Below, in pieces: positions 23,335-35,700 of a stretch of DNA of 64,000 bases (positions within the stretch are counted from its first letter, which is position 1; every line of letters begins with the position of its first letter). The notes under the pieces were generated by a model. The model was given only the letters and a program-made list of their open reading frames with translations, made no database searches and had not been told where the DNA came from. A program made the translations under genes and the position numbers. This DNA comes from Anthostomella pinea (lineage: Eukaryota > Ascomycota > Sordariomycetes > Xylariales > Xylariaceae), in contig CAUWAG010000008.1 in the NCBI GenBank assembly GCA_963556695.1, forward strand, positions 930,001 through 994,000, written 5' to 3'.

Positions 23335-24457
23335 CTACTCGACAGGACCATAGAAGCTGAACCGGCCCTCGGGGTCATACTTCCTCTTCAAGTTCCGGAG
23401 ACGGTCCTGCCGCCACGACTCGTACCCGTACCAGTTTTTTGGTGTCTCGTCTCCGTAGGCGTAGTTCACATACACGTGGAGCTCCTCGCGGCCGCTGCCG
23501 CCGTACAGGATGTCGCGGAGCCGGTTACCCAGTTCTTCAGCGCGGTCATCGAGGTCCGCTCCAGCAGGTGTGTATGTTAGCAGCGGCGAGATTAGTAAAT
23601 TGTCGTCACGGAATGCGAACGCCGTCGATGCCGCCTCGACGGTTCGCACGCCCTGCTGCGGATATGCTTCGAACATGAAGATGGACGACGCGAAGGGCAA
23701 GTCTGCGGAGACGTTGGCCGCGAAGGCGTCGTAGGCGGAACGCTGCGCTGATATGTTGTACGAAGGGAGGTAGATCGGGAAGCGCGAGTTGGCGAGCCCG
23801 GCCTTCTGGCATGGCGGCGTGTCGAGCGGGATGCCCGTCCAGGCGGCCAGGTCGCGGTACGTGCCCGACTGGGATTCGGTGGAGAGGGGACTGAGAGCGT
23901 GGAAGGGGGCCGTGTAGATGGGGTCGACGGCCGTGGCGCCTTCTTGGATGATGTAGAAGAGGATGATAGGCTGTTATGTAAGTAAGCTGGGTGAGGAAAA
24001 AAGATCACAAGGGAATCTTTGTTGGGGGGTTTGTGGCATCTGGCTGGGTTTGACTTACGCTGTCTGAGTCTACGTCCGGCATGTTAAGCCAGTACGACCA
24101 GTTGATGATGTCGGCAGGGAGATCAGACAAGTGCTGGTTGGCGGCCTCGTATACGGCTTCGACGTTGTTGCCGCCGAACGTGAGCGTCGCGATGGCCCAG
24201 TCGGGGTACTCGATATCGTAGACCTTCACGGCGACGGAGGTGACGATGCCGAAGTTCTGCCCTGCTCCATTCATGGCCCACCATAGGTCCGAAGATGAAT
24301 TTATCGTCTGCTGGACGCCGTTGGCTAACACCACGTTCATGAAGATAGATTGGTCGGCGATGAGCCCGTGGTGCCCTTGGAGCCAGCCGTGGCCGCCTCC
24401 GAGAGCAGGCCCAAGATAGCTGACACATTCACAGGTTCCGAAGTTCTCGATGTGCAA
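23335..24457 (-). pseudogene. BBE-type FAD-linked oxidoreductase, 5'-truncated
   Basis: A fragment of a berberine-bridge-enzyme-like flavin oxidase; such enzymes carry covalently bound FAD and are common in fungal secondary metabolism. Two exons on minus are supported, 24059-24457 and 23335-23970, joined in phase 0 by a good GT-AG intron. The FAD-binding half shows TCECVSYLGPALGGGHGWLQ, LIADQ and WWAMNGAGQNFGIVTSV. The C-terminal BBE domain ends VNYAYGDETPKNWYG, LRNLKRKYDPEGRFSFYG, with a proper stop. The fragment is about 344 residues, whereas the family is usually 450-500. The missing N-terminal part would include the signal peptide and the FAD-attachment His. The upstream frame reaches a TGA within about 50 bp, so the 5' portion is absent. 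Confidence 0.8.
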
Positions 24458-24791
24458 ACAGGCCTTGATCGCAAGATATGGTCAAGATAACACATTGCCT
24501 TCCACACTTGGCGGTATTGAAATCATGACATGAGGTTTCCCGGGAGCAAGCCCCCTCACAGACAGATTAATAACAGATATCGTCAACGGCATGAGCACTG
24601 TAGCGGCTTCGGGAATAGACTGACGGGCCGTCTTCTGCCAACCAAGATTCTCAAACCTCAAACCCCTTTCAACACTAATGATCGATCCGAACCTTTACCC
24701 GTGCCACGCACTACTTTACTACCACCTCGCTTGGCTCACAACACCGCAGGTGCTTTTCCACTGAAAGCTGTCTCATTACGTTGTTTTCCTA

Positions 24792-26850
24792 ATGATGCCA
24801 CTGCCGTCATATGGGATGTCTGCCGACGACTTACCCGACCTGGCTGGCGACCCCATGGCTGCTGCTGGGGCTCGATCATTCACGATCCAATTATGGACAC
24901 AGTATGCAGTCGGAGTGCTCGTGACTATCCTCAGAACATATGCTCGAGTCAAGGCAGTCGGAATAATAAACATACACGGGGACGACGTCCTCATATGGGT
25001 TGCTGTCGTATGTGCCCACTGCCCAAGGAGTCCGCTGCATAGTGTAGAGTCGCCGCCACTAATGATTCGTATTCAGCTCTTTTACAGCGCCCGGACGGTT
25101 CTAGGTCATAGTGTGGGAGATATCGCCCACGGCCTCGGGAATAACAACATGACTGATGCGGAGCGCCTCGCAGTGCCGCCCGGTGACCCGGAGTACCAGA
25201 TGAAGGGAGTGCTGTACTAGGCAAAGCTTTCCTCAAGACGTCGTTGACGCCCTTCCCACTTTAGAACAACTGGCTCGGAGATCCAGTTGGCGGGCTGGTC
25301 TGTCTACTCGTCACTAATGTGCTTTCTCGAGCTCTCCGTGCTGATCTTCTATTTCCGACTCACAGTATGTCGCATGTCCTTTTCCAACAGGTGCCAAATA
25401 TTTGACAACTGATGAGTAGGACAGCAAGGACTGGGCCGCCGGTATCAAACTCAGATACGGGCAGGAATTGCCCTTGTTATCGCGACATCCATTGCTTCGG
25501 TGGCAGTCGTCATCTTGTCATGCCTGCCCATCCATCGAAACTGGCAGATTTATCCAGACCCCGGCAGTAAGTCATCTATGTCTACCTATCTGTGTATCTC
25601 CCGCTAACAATCGGCCTCCCGCTCAGACAGATATCAGCCTGCCATATCCAAAACAATCATCTGGACATCCTTCGCCGCGAGCGCGTCAACCGACGTATAC
25701 GTACTGCTAATACCTCTTCCTATGCTCTGGGGGTCTTCCCTAAAGTCATCCAGCTGGGTGTTATGAGTCGCGGATAGAAACGGTCAGTTGACTTACTGGT
25801 ACTTTCGAGTGCTGGAACCAGTGTACCGTACCTTATGGCGCTTCTATTAGGGGGCATGAGCTAGAAAATGTGGCCAGGTGGTGCCTTAGGCAGCACCTGG
25901 AATAATGCCGGCGCAGCCGTCGCTCAGGGAGACGAGCATGTGGTGGTGCGGATATGTACTGGAATAAATCGGCAAACTGTCACCAGCTCCCACTTAGCTC
26001 AGTCGTCAGACGAAAGCAAACGACGACCAAGACTCCTTGACTTCGAGTCGGGGAGTGGGCCAAATAGTAATATTTAGATTATATACTTCACAGTATAGCC
26101 CGCTTACAGCCTGGAACGGTGCTCACGTGTGTCGTTCGCGGCCACCTGCGTTGAACTACTGTTCTGGACTATACTGTCTCTGTGGGGAACCGGGGTAATA
26201 CTTTGTTATAATATTTTTCTTCGACCAAGATCGCATCGAGCATCGTACTCGGTGCAGGTGTGTTCGTTCTCGTTTGCGCCACGCTAAAGACTATTTTCGT
26301 TATCATGGTGAGTGGCCCTGCTTCCCCCGGCCAGTTAATGTGCGTGTCGGAGTACTAACATAAGGCCTCTTGAAGGACCCTGTCAAACGGAGCACAACTC
26401 GCTGGGCTGTGGGGTACACGCAAAGCTTTTGTCGCCGTCTTCACCACAAGCCTGCCCGTGGTATTCCCCCTTTTCAAAGCCTGGCTCAGCCCCATCTTTG
26501 GCAATGCCCTTCAATCAACCCAAAGTGCCTACCCGCCGGCTGGAGAAGTTCATACCATCGGCGGCAGTGGCATGGGCGGCAGGCGTACCCTGCGACGAGG
26601 GTCTCGTGGCGTCAAACAGTTTATCGCCAACCTGTGGGCCACCGGTAGCCGGGAACAGATCGTACAGGAAGTCCCGCTGCAGGACTTGAAAGACCCTGGT
26701 GAGCCTGGCGCGCGCTTCGATGCAGTGAATGCGGTGCATACATTGGCGCGGAGGACAGTGGTAACGCCGACGCTAAGGCTATTACGAGGTTTTCTGCTTC
26801 CCTTGTTAGTGAGCGAAGTTGGCCTCGATAGAACATTAGGAGATTTTTGA
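24792..26850 (+). pseudogene. PTH11-like rhodopsin-domain integral membrane protein, frameshifted
   Basis: A fungal seven-helix membrane protein of the PTH11-like/rhodopsin-domain group; some members act in surface sensing. Exons 24792-25007 (FTIQLWTQYAVGVLVTILRTYARVK, DDVLIWVAVV), 25077-25213 (FYSARTVLGHSVGDIAHGLG) and 25265-25364 (LAGWSVYSSLMCFLELSVLIFYFRLT) join in phase. The next exon starts at 25421 in the wrong frame; one extra G at 25428-25429 would give GLGRRYQTQIRAGIALVIATS. Further pieces are AISKTIIWTSFAASASTDVYV (about 25640), KIASSIVLGAGVFVLVCATLK (about 26230) and AQLAGLWGTRKAFVAVFTTSLPVVFPLFKAW (about 26400-26490). The last needs one base removed at AAA 26395-26397. Two shifts and the unclear 25.78-26.21 kb part suggest a dead copy, unless they are base errors. 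Confidence 0.65.
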
Positions 26851-27872
26851 GTAATTCCCAAGTGTGTGTTATATAGTAGATATCTGTCTGTATTTATTCG
26901 AATCGTCCCTTCGCTTCGCAACGCCCACGTTGATGCTTCCGACTTATGTCACAAGTTGTGCTGCTGAGGGTCAAGCTACCTTTGGTGCCGTCTCGACATT
27001 ATGGTACATAGAACCGAAACAGTCTATTCCATAACTTCGTATCCTAGAACCATGCCGGCACGGTATTCAAGCTTGCTTCATTGCCCGGGATGATGATGCC
27101 ACGAGCGCCCAGCCCCTTCCATCAACACTTCGTCGTCGGTATGACTCTTTCGGCGCCTGGTATAAGTATAAAGATCTGGTTCAAAACCACCGGCTGTTCT
27201 CAATCGTTGTCTCGATACCGGGAAAGGCTGGTCGTATAGGGGTAGCTAGGCAGAGTCCAGTCAATGCTACCTAGCGTAACGAGAGGCTGTGAGCTTTCCA
27301 TGCGTAAATACGAGTGGTCCTAGATGCCGTGTTCGGCCCATCACACGTCGCCCTCATCAAGCGCTCGCTACACAGTGTCTCCCTCTGGTCGTTCACAGGA
27401 GAAGCCACGCCACGTATATTGGTGTTAGCCTCTACGCAACTACGCGCACGCTGCTGTACATCTAGTCAGCCCTTGACTAGCGCGGACACTCATGGTCAGT
27501 AACATTAATGAGATACTCGCCTCGGGGGGATCAGAACGAAGCTGTGAGAACGAGATATAGGTCGACGGAACCACTTGCTTCACTCCGGGTAAGTGCTCTT
27601 CCGCTCCCCGTATCCACATTTCCCCAGACACCTCCACGAACTCCAGTCTGGGGCCATCCTCCATGCACCTCGCATCTACTTAGCCTCCAGGCTCTGCCGT
27701 CCAAGGATTAGCTCTCGCGTCTGGACTCAAGACTACCCGTGCTACGCACCACGTGAGCCCCAGCGAGATGGAAAGTGGTGCGTGGCACGGGTATTGGTAT
27801 CCGTGAGTCGGGCTTCATAAGCCAGCTTTCCCCTTCTACTCTTTCTTAGGAGGTAGCCATCGTTAAAGCAAG
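26851..27872. other. Intergenic interval
   Basis: No supported gene between the PTH11-like relic and the transporter. A short imperfect inverted repeat with arms around CCGTGCTACGCACCAC and GTGGTGCGTGGCACGG lies at about 27738-27791, upstream of the transporter start. Confidence 0.45.
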
Positions 27873-29652
27873 ATGTCGAACCGCAATCTCTGCACCGCAG
27901 CAACGGTCTCCTGTCTAACAGCAGCACTGTTCGGGTACTCGGTTGGCTTCATCGGAGGCGAGATTGTTCTTCCCTCGTTTCTCCTCCATTTCAACCTTGA
28001 CGACCTTCCTCCTCAGGAGTTGGCGACAGCTAGGTCATGGGCGGTGACCGCATGGATCGTCGGTGCGCTTGTAGGCGTGCCCTCGGCTATGCCTGTATGC
28101 GCAAAGCTTGGCCGACGCAGCTGTCTGATGTTTGCGGGCGTCCTATATGTGGTTGGGGCAGCGATGCAGCTGGGGTGTCGCGGGAATCTGGCACTGTAAG
28201 GACAATCCGCTGTTCTACCGACCGTGATCGTATCTGACTGCTAATGTTTGGCTAGGTGTATGTCAACACGCTTCTTGAGTCACATCAACAGCGAGATCTA
28301 TCAGCAATGCCTTCGACTGTCGCAGATACCAGTGCAATGGCAGCCTTTTCAGCGCAAGATAATGACCCGAGGCGTAGTGCTAATGCTTCACAGTTGACAC
28401 GGGCCGACTACTGAACGGCATGGGTGTCGGCGCTGGCACCCTCGTCTCACCGATCTACATCTCCGAGATCTCGCCCGCGCCGCAAAGAGGAATGCTCATG
28501 TCTGGGTATCAAGTCCTCGTGCAATTGGGAGCACTCATCGGCTTCTGGATGGCCTTCATCGCACAGGCTACGTTATCCGATCACGGCTCGCTCCAGTGGC
28601 AGATACCGGTGTCCCTTCAGCTCATAGCTGGAGCCATGTTGCTACTGGGGACTTTAGTGGTGCCCGATTCACCCCGATATCTCGCTGCGAAGGAGAAGTA
28701 CGGTGCTATGGAGAAGGCACTCTCATGGCTCCGTCGACTGGACCCTACTGACCCTCAACTCGTGGAAGAGCGTATGGAGATCGAAGCTGCGGCGAATCTC
28801 AGCAATAAGCTCAAAGAGCACTCATTCTTCAACGAACTGCGCAAAGAGGATGTTCGCCACCGTCTCACTGTCGGTGTGGGTTTAATGGTTGCCCAGAATA
28901 TGGTCGGTCTGAACGCTTTGAACTATTGTAAGCACACGACACCACATACTCTGTGATGATGGTCATTTGACAATTGCGCAGACGCTCCGGTGATCTTCAT
29001 GTCAGCCGGTTTCACCTCGGTTTCCTCCTCCCTGTTCTTGACCGGCATATTCGGCGTTGTCAAGCTCGTGTCGTCCCTGGCGTTCATGTTTAAATGCGTT
29101 CACGTCAAAGGCAATCGCTTCTGGCTGGAGCTGGGGACCACTGTCTGCGCCATCTCCATGCTGGTGCTCGGCTACTGCGTCAGCGCATCTCCGTCACCCG
29201 AAGAACAGCATGAGGGCTCCATCACAGCGGTTGGCATTGTCGGAGTGCTCATGGTTTACGTCTTCTCGTTCTTCTTCGGGGTTTCACTCGGTCCCATCTC
29301 CTGGAACGTTTGCGCCGAAATATTCCCGCTTCACATCAACTCGACTTGTTGCGCTATCACGACTTGTACGCAGTGGGCGTTCCAGATCCTCATCGCTGCG
29401 ATTACACCGCCTTTGCTGGCAACAATCGGATGGGCGACATACGTGATCTACGGCGGATTCTGCATACTATCGCTGGTTTGGATCGTCTTCTGTGTTCCTG
29501 AGACAAGAGGAGTCGGTGTTGGGAAGCCAATGGACGAGATATTCGGCGCGGATATGGCTCCGGAGGAAGAAGCGATTGTGGAGGCATCAGAGACAACAGC
29601 ACTGCTTGTGCATGACCGCCGGCGAAGGAGCTCTTTGACGGCATATACGTAA
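27873..29652 (+). CDS. MFS sugar-transporter family protein, first intron junction out of phase
   Basis: A major-facilitator transporter of the sugar/quinate (SP) family, expected in the plasma membrane with 12 helices. Exons are 27873-28195 (MSNRNLCTAATVSCLTAALF, GYSVGFIGGEIVLPSF), 28394-28927 (GRLLNGMGVGAGTLVSPIYI, SEISPAPQRG, VPDSPRYLAAKEKYGAMEKA) and 28982-29652 (WNVCAEIFPLHINSTC, FCVPETRGVG). Family signatures are the R-LLNG-G-G motif, PDSPRYL and PETRG. The second junction (28928-28981) is clean. The first is not: with the only good donor (28196) and acceptor (28393) the phase is off by one base, and 28.2-28.39 kb does not look like transporter sequence. If real, that lesion leaves only a shortened product from ATG 28420. 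Bases 28381-28521 recur exactly at 50044-50184. Confidence 0.75.
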
Positions 29653-31440
29653 AGTAGCGTGGACCGTTACGAGGGCTGAACTGCGGACTCGCAGCAGGTG
29701 TTGGTGGTGTTTGTAGAGAAAGCAATGGCCAGTCAAAGACTGCAGCTCAGGCGTACAGGCAGACCACTTCTCTGTCGCAAGCAAGACGAAGCCTACATAC
29801 ATGCTGCCCTTTTCAACGAAGGGCTTCCATCTACTTCAGGTGACTTCGGGGACAGCTCTACACTGCTCTTATTTGGCTTTGTTGATTTTCATGAGTAGGC
29901 TAGACTAGTTCGACGAGCTGGGAACGCGGCGGGACCTCGAGTCAGAAACGTCGCCGCTACTGCAGCCCACTGTCTATCTAGATCATGGGGGGCGTAAGTC
30001 TCGTGGGCCGGCGGGCGACGGTCTCTCCTAATCTAGGTACTACTTATTTGGAGATATACCCAAGCTGCCGAGATAGCTCAGATTCAGAACCTTTAAGCGA
30101 TCAAGCATCAAGCTACAAGATGGAAAACGAGATTATTCGTCAGATGCCCGAGCTGCGTAATAAGAAGTCCGTGAGCAGGTGAGCATCCGTATGCGCGAAC
30201 ATCTGCGGCGTAGTTACCATGCTCACGTATCCGTCATATCCTACACTGAAGTCTCGACCTGCCTTGTCTATACCCTGTCACATGACCCTCTCTTGTTCGT
30301 GTTACTCGCAAAGGACCCAGATCTCGCCGAGCCACCCCCTCGGGATACAGTAGCACGGCAACCAGATAAGCAAGCAAAGACTGACATGAAAAATGACGCC
30401 CGAAGCAAGACATGACTCGCGTGGTTGGCCCAGCACTCAGAATAAGATCTTTGAAGCTGTGGCCGTCTTTGGTGGTGTGGTCGACGTCGCACCCTACACA
30501 AACACACAGCCCATCAACCACTCAGGGGCGTGAAATGCGGCCGTCGGGGGACAACTCCGGTGTATGTATGTGCTATAGCGTACATGGCCGAGTTGGGAAT
30601 GATGACTGCAGTACTAGCCCCGTTTGCCTATCTGTGTGGTGATGGTCGACCTAGCGACGGGCGCTGGGCATGAGAGCGAGGAAAGGAAAGTTTGCTGTTT
30701 TCGGCCGGATTGCGCGGAATTCGGTCGGATCTTACATGTACGGCGAGTCGTCACATTCCCTATATATGTTTGTGACCTGTTTTGGATCCTTGCTTGTGGC
30801 TTCGTGTGACTTGCCAGGTGTAGTAAGTAGCGCGAGCGGTGATCTATCGTCAGCTATGCGATCAGGTCACACATGCGGTCAGGTCATACATGCATGCTAA
30901 AGAACCCATGCGTGCCGAAGAACCCATGGGTTGCATTTCAGCTTGACCGCCACGAACACGGGTGCTGGCTGGGGAATGTTTGAATATTTTGATTGGTTCC
31001 ATTCGCCTTAATGGTAGGCTGGAGGAAATCTATATGCATGAATGACCTAGAATGCCGCGACGGGGATGTAACAGCACCGCCAATGACACCTTCCTCCCAT
31101 TCCAACGCATCAATAGATATTAGGTATGTGGGAGACCTGCTTCGTGGTTCCCTGCAAAATCGAATCATCGCTGCCTCTCAACTGGTCATGGCACCCTGCC
31201 CGGGTAATACCTGAGCCTCTTGTCCCACAGACCAAGGCCCCAAACGTCAAATTGCTGTGTGTTGTTGATAAATACCTCCGTGCGTGCCCTGATCGTATAA
31301 TGAGTGTGTATACCAAAGCGCCGAAGACCGCGATAGCATTTTATATCGTAAATTGAAGCCTTATTGGACAGCCATTATCGTGATGTGAGGGGAAGGGAAA
31401 TGCCCATAGACAACGCTGCCAGTGTTCCAAAGCAATGAGT
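29653..31440. other. Intergenic interval
   Basis: About 1.8 kb between converging genes (transporter on plus, surface protein on minus). Only short open frames without motifs. Short local direct repeats occur at 30863-30931 (ATGCGGTCAGGTCA-like and AGAACCCATG). Confidence 0.5.
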
Positions 31441-32748
31441 CTACAACATGGCAGCAAAGCCTGCCGCGCCCAGTAAAAGTGCGCCGGCAGCAGGAGTCGC
31501 CCGAGGCGCGAGACCGGACGTAATCTGCACGATGCTGCTAGTTGTTGTTGGAGTGGGAATGTAGGTGGTGCTAACCAAGGTCGGAGCGGTGATCGTGATC
31601 GGAGGCCCCGACTTGGTGACGATAGTCCTGTCCGAGTAGGTAACCCAGACGGTTGGCTGTGCTGTTACCGTCTCGCCAGCACTCGCCTCGGAAGTAACAG
31701 TGACGTCAACCTCCTTGGTCTTGGTCACTGGGATAGTGTCCGTGATGGTGTACTTCTTGGTGACATAGACGGATTCTGTGCCGGTTTCGGTGATATAGAT
31801 GGTGCTGCCCTCTGACACTGTGGTATACGTCGTCTCGGGACACGTCACTGTCTCATAGATCTCGGTGGAAGTGTGCTTGGTGACAGAAAACGACGTGTAA
31901 TCAGTTTCTGTAACCGGGACTGCGGTCACAATGGTAGATGTTGAAGTCCAAGTCACAACAGCAGTGCTGCCGCCGACAGTCTTGGTCTCCGTCACGGGGC
32001 AGAGCGATGTTTCTGTCGTGTGGATGACTTCGCCTGTCGTTGCAGTAACTGGCGGAGCTGACTCAATCGCAGTAACGGTGGTGGGTACGACATTCACGAT
32101 GGTAGATGTTGAATACCATGTCACAACTGTCGTGCTGCCGCCGACAGTCTTGGTTTCGGTAACGGGACAGAGCGAGGTCTTTGTCTTGTAGATGACTTCG
32201 CCTGTCGTTGCAGTGACTGGCGGAGCTGACTCGGTTTCCACGATGGTGGTCTCAATCTTGGTGACAGCGACACTTGTAGTGGTGTACGTGGTGGTGATAG
32301 TCTCGCCGCCGACCGTTGTAGTCTCCTATGAAAAGGAGTCAGTTTCAATGAGATCTGTGCACGTAGCGAATAGGACATGTATTATACGGTCACAGGGCAC
32401 ACTGTGGTATACGTGAGCTCCACCTCAGTCGTGGTTCCGACAGTAGTGTCCGGCAGAGTCTTGGTGACCGCGCCTCCTCCTCCACAGTCGCCCCCGGGGC
32501 ACGAAGTGACAGTAATAGTCGACGTCGTTAGAGCCGTCTCGATATATGTTCTGAGACATCTTGTGAGTAGTCTGCTTCAAAACATCACGTGTGTTTACAA
32601 TAACTTACGAGCCGCCAGTAGTGTAGGTGTTAGTGACCGGGCAGGTCGTGACCGTCTCATAGGTGGTTGCAGTGACGACCGGGACGCTATGGTCTCCTCC
32701 AGCAATGACCGATGTGGCCAGAGCCAGGATAGCAATAGCTGACTTCAT
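31441..32748 (-). CDS. GPI-anchored Thr/Val-rich cell-surface protein with internal repeats
   Basis: A predicted secreted wall or surface protein of 395 residues. Exons on minus are 32609-32748, 32388-32550 and 31441-32325, all in phase. The N-terminus MKSAIAILALATSVIAGG is a clear signal peptide. The body is Thr/Ser/Val-rich with recurring T-x-CPVT-x-T and TTTVGGET motifs. Two near-identical 60-residue repeats lie between about 31880 and 32241 (ESAPPVTATTGEVI, TSLCPVTETKTVGGST, VVTW-STSTIV). The tail ATPAAGALLLGAAGFAAML is a typical GPI-attachment signal with no lysine after it. Dense Thr/Ser predicts heavy O-glycosylation. Paired Cys in the CPVT motifs may cross-link. Adhesin-like function is inference. 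Confidence 0.85.
31880..32241 (-). repeat. Tandem pair of about 180-bp coding repeats
   Basis: Two adjacent in-frame units of about 60 codons within the GPI-anchored protein gene. Unit 1 (about 32061-32241) and unit 2 (about 31880-32060) differ mainly in the YKTK/HTTE and WYSTS/WTSTS positions. The high DNA similarity indicates recent tandem duplication. Confidence 0.85.
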
Positions 32749-35700
32749 GTTTGCTTGGCCTTGTGGAATATTATAAACAAGACTAAGAGGGGAAGACGAC
32801 TGAAGCTTTGCGAGCACTTTGATCGGTCGGTAAAGGAGCTAGGTAAGATTTGAACGAGGGAGTCATATGACCTTAGCGAACGAGTTACCGTGCCTGTACG
32901 GGGAAGGCAGGTTGAGAAGGGGTTATAAATTGGACAGCCTGGCAAGACACGAGAGAAGGAACACAGACAGACAAGAGGGAAGGCCGGGAGACTTATACTG
33001 TCACCTACCGTGATGGAGAGAGCCGCAGCGACAAACCAGCCATGGAGTGCATGGCCATGACACATGTACACATGTCGATATCTCAACTAACAACCCCACC
33101 TTCTGGCACAGCACCGTCTACATGGGTTGAGTAATGCTGACGGGAGACTAGCTCGAGCCTCGCCTTGCATGACAGGGAATACAGGTTGGGGACGAGCTGG
33201 TGTGATACGAGCTTGGAGGATGTGAGCCAAAAGGGAGCGAATGTGGTTGTGAGAGGACTGTTAGCATGGCTGGCGACAAAGCCTCCAAGTCCTCGATCTC
33301 CCATCTGACAGTTAGATATCGAGAGAGTACCAAACATGTGTGACCTGTGTGAGCCGGGTGCTCAAAAGGCGAAAGGTTGGAATGGCGTCGGTTATGCAAG
33401 CCACGTTTAAACGGCTGCTATGGCAATAATGTCGTCGAGGCTGACCGGCTGAGCCGTGCTGAAGGATTGGGGAAGCTCTAGCCACTTTCTGACAACACAC
33501 CCACCCCTCCTATGTGATACGGTCCATCCCATGGGCTGATGTCAGTCACCGCCAGATCTTCACTGCAACGCTGACCCACCCAGCGGCACAGCAACCATGC
33601 AATAAGGTAGGAGATGGCGACTTACACAGCAAGTGATGCGTTACCCCACGAAGGGTGAGGTGAAGATACCCCGCCTCTTGCTTTTGCTCGAGTCTGGTGA
33701 GGCCGGTACATTGAAGTGGGCGATGTAACAAGTTCCACGATCCAGGAATGATGATGCAAATCGAAAAGTGCCATTCCGGATGCGTGAGAAGATGAACAAT
33801 CCGAGGCTGCGTGTCGGTGGGTAGAGGTCTGTTCGGATAGCTAGCTCGACGCGACACACGACCTGCAGAGCGAGCTCGGTAAGAGGTAGTCAGGACAACT
33901 CGCAGAACTACTGTGAGGTGACGGCACACTAGGAGGTAGCGAGCAAAACTTGCTTTCGGCCTGCTTCTCCAGAGCTTGGCCGTTGATCTGGCCTCGGCGC
34001 TCTCACAACATCAGCCAGTCGGCTGTAACTGCATTCGGAGCTGTCCTGCCCTATCGGAGTCCGTGAGGAGTAGGACTCCAGCTTGATTCCGGTCTCACTC
34101 CCTAGGTAATCTATGACCCGGTCAAGGCCTGTACGTAGAGTATGAGTCCTTCAAGTTCTGGCTGTTGGGCAACATGTGATGCGTTTCTTCGGGTTCGAGT
34201 TATCCTGTTGATGAAGCTCAGGGACAGCTACACCAGTCCCAGAGGTCAGTTGACCAGCAGACCACTGCGACCAGACGTGGGCTAGAGGAAGCTGTCGGTT
34301 GACTGCTGTAGAGGTCGGCGAGCGTATGCTGTCGTGCTTTCTGGAAAAACATAGTATGGCGCAAGAGACTCTGCTAGACCTATCAGTCTTCTGATCTCAG
34401 CCTCACACAGCGAATCATCTGCGAGTAGACCAAGCCGGGTCAGTTCTAGATCGGCAGCACCGCAGGTTCACGACAATGCCGCATATGTGTCGTCCGTCCA
34501 GAGGGATGGGGGGTTCTCCACGCTGTGAGGGTGAAGTGCTCGGTAAGGTTCGGTCTCAAATGCAATGTTGCCAAGCTGGCTGACTCGCAATGCTGTATCT
34601 ATCGAGCATTGTCGAGAGACCAAGTGTATGATGTGTGAGTGGGAAAAGATTCTCTTGCGACAGAATACGAAGTCCCGACTCGACCTGAACCGATAGCTTG
34701 GTCCGGGCGGTGGGGGTGGTGTGGAGGCCCCTAAGCACGTGCGGTTAGACCTCTGGGGGTAGTGGGGCTAGCTGGAATGCCTGGGGAGATCTTGGGGGTG
34801 AACCGTGCGCAAAAGCGCTAGCAATCGCAAGCACATCCGAGCTCACTTCTAACTACCTAGGTACCTCCTGGTACACCCTCATGTAGGAGCTCCAGTCAGC
34901 TCCAAGTCCAAGTGTATCTCATCTCCATGTCACCTTACGTCTCCCGGTCTTCTCTCTGGCCCATTAAGACTGTGAGTTGTGTGTCGCCAATCACATTATT
35001 GTGTTTCGACCAACGGATGAAACCTGGTTGATACGGCTTACCTACATCGCCGGCCTTCTGGTATGGTGTTCTGTGCTCCCGCCGCCTTTCACCTCAACAT
35101 GAAGGGAATATACGGTGTCGAGGCATGACTCAATCTCCGAGAATGAATTCTCAGTCATATCATCTGTTTATCCGCGTTGAGATATGGTTGGGATCTCTGG
35201 TTAGAGGAAGCGGTCCCCAAGCTCCCTGCTTCACAGGGTCGAGACATACCGGCGTAGTCCTCAAATCATTGAAGTTGCGAGCGACCGCCACATGAGAAAA
35301 TACACTGGCAAGACCAAAGCCTGACGTTTATGTTTCTTCCATCTTTATCCATGTGATACCTCAAACGTAGCCTAATGCAGTCACGTCAACAGCCAGTGAA
35401 ACCATAACATCAGGTCTGGTCAGCCGGTATCTGAGGCCCTCTTCGCCCTGCCCGGCGTACCACGAACGGCGCATCCATCCATGTATCGTCATTGAGTAAA
35501 GTCCCTTCATCATAAGCTCTGGATCAATAGGCAGGACGACCCCACTCCGTAATCCAGCCGCGAGATCAGGGTTAGCCACAGCCCAGAACGAAGAGGCCTT
35601 CTTGGTGACATAGAGGAGGCAGCCAGCCCTCCAACTTCAGAATCGCATCCTTACAGCAGCGCTCGGGACAGGACCCGAAAAGTTTCTACACTCTCTATAC

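Noticed and set aside
22543..23580. Long plus-strand open frame (345 codons) overlapping the FAD oxidase antisense
   Set aside because: Its right part is the antisense of a clear BBE domain, no domain is recognisable and a competing frame has equal coding look. Recorded only as a doubtful interval.
27738..27791. Inverted repeat upstream of the transporter as a transposon end
   Set aside because: Arms are imperfect and only about 16 bp around a short loop; no target duplication is visible.
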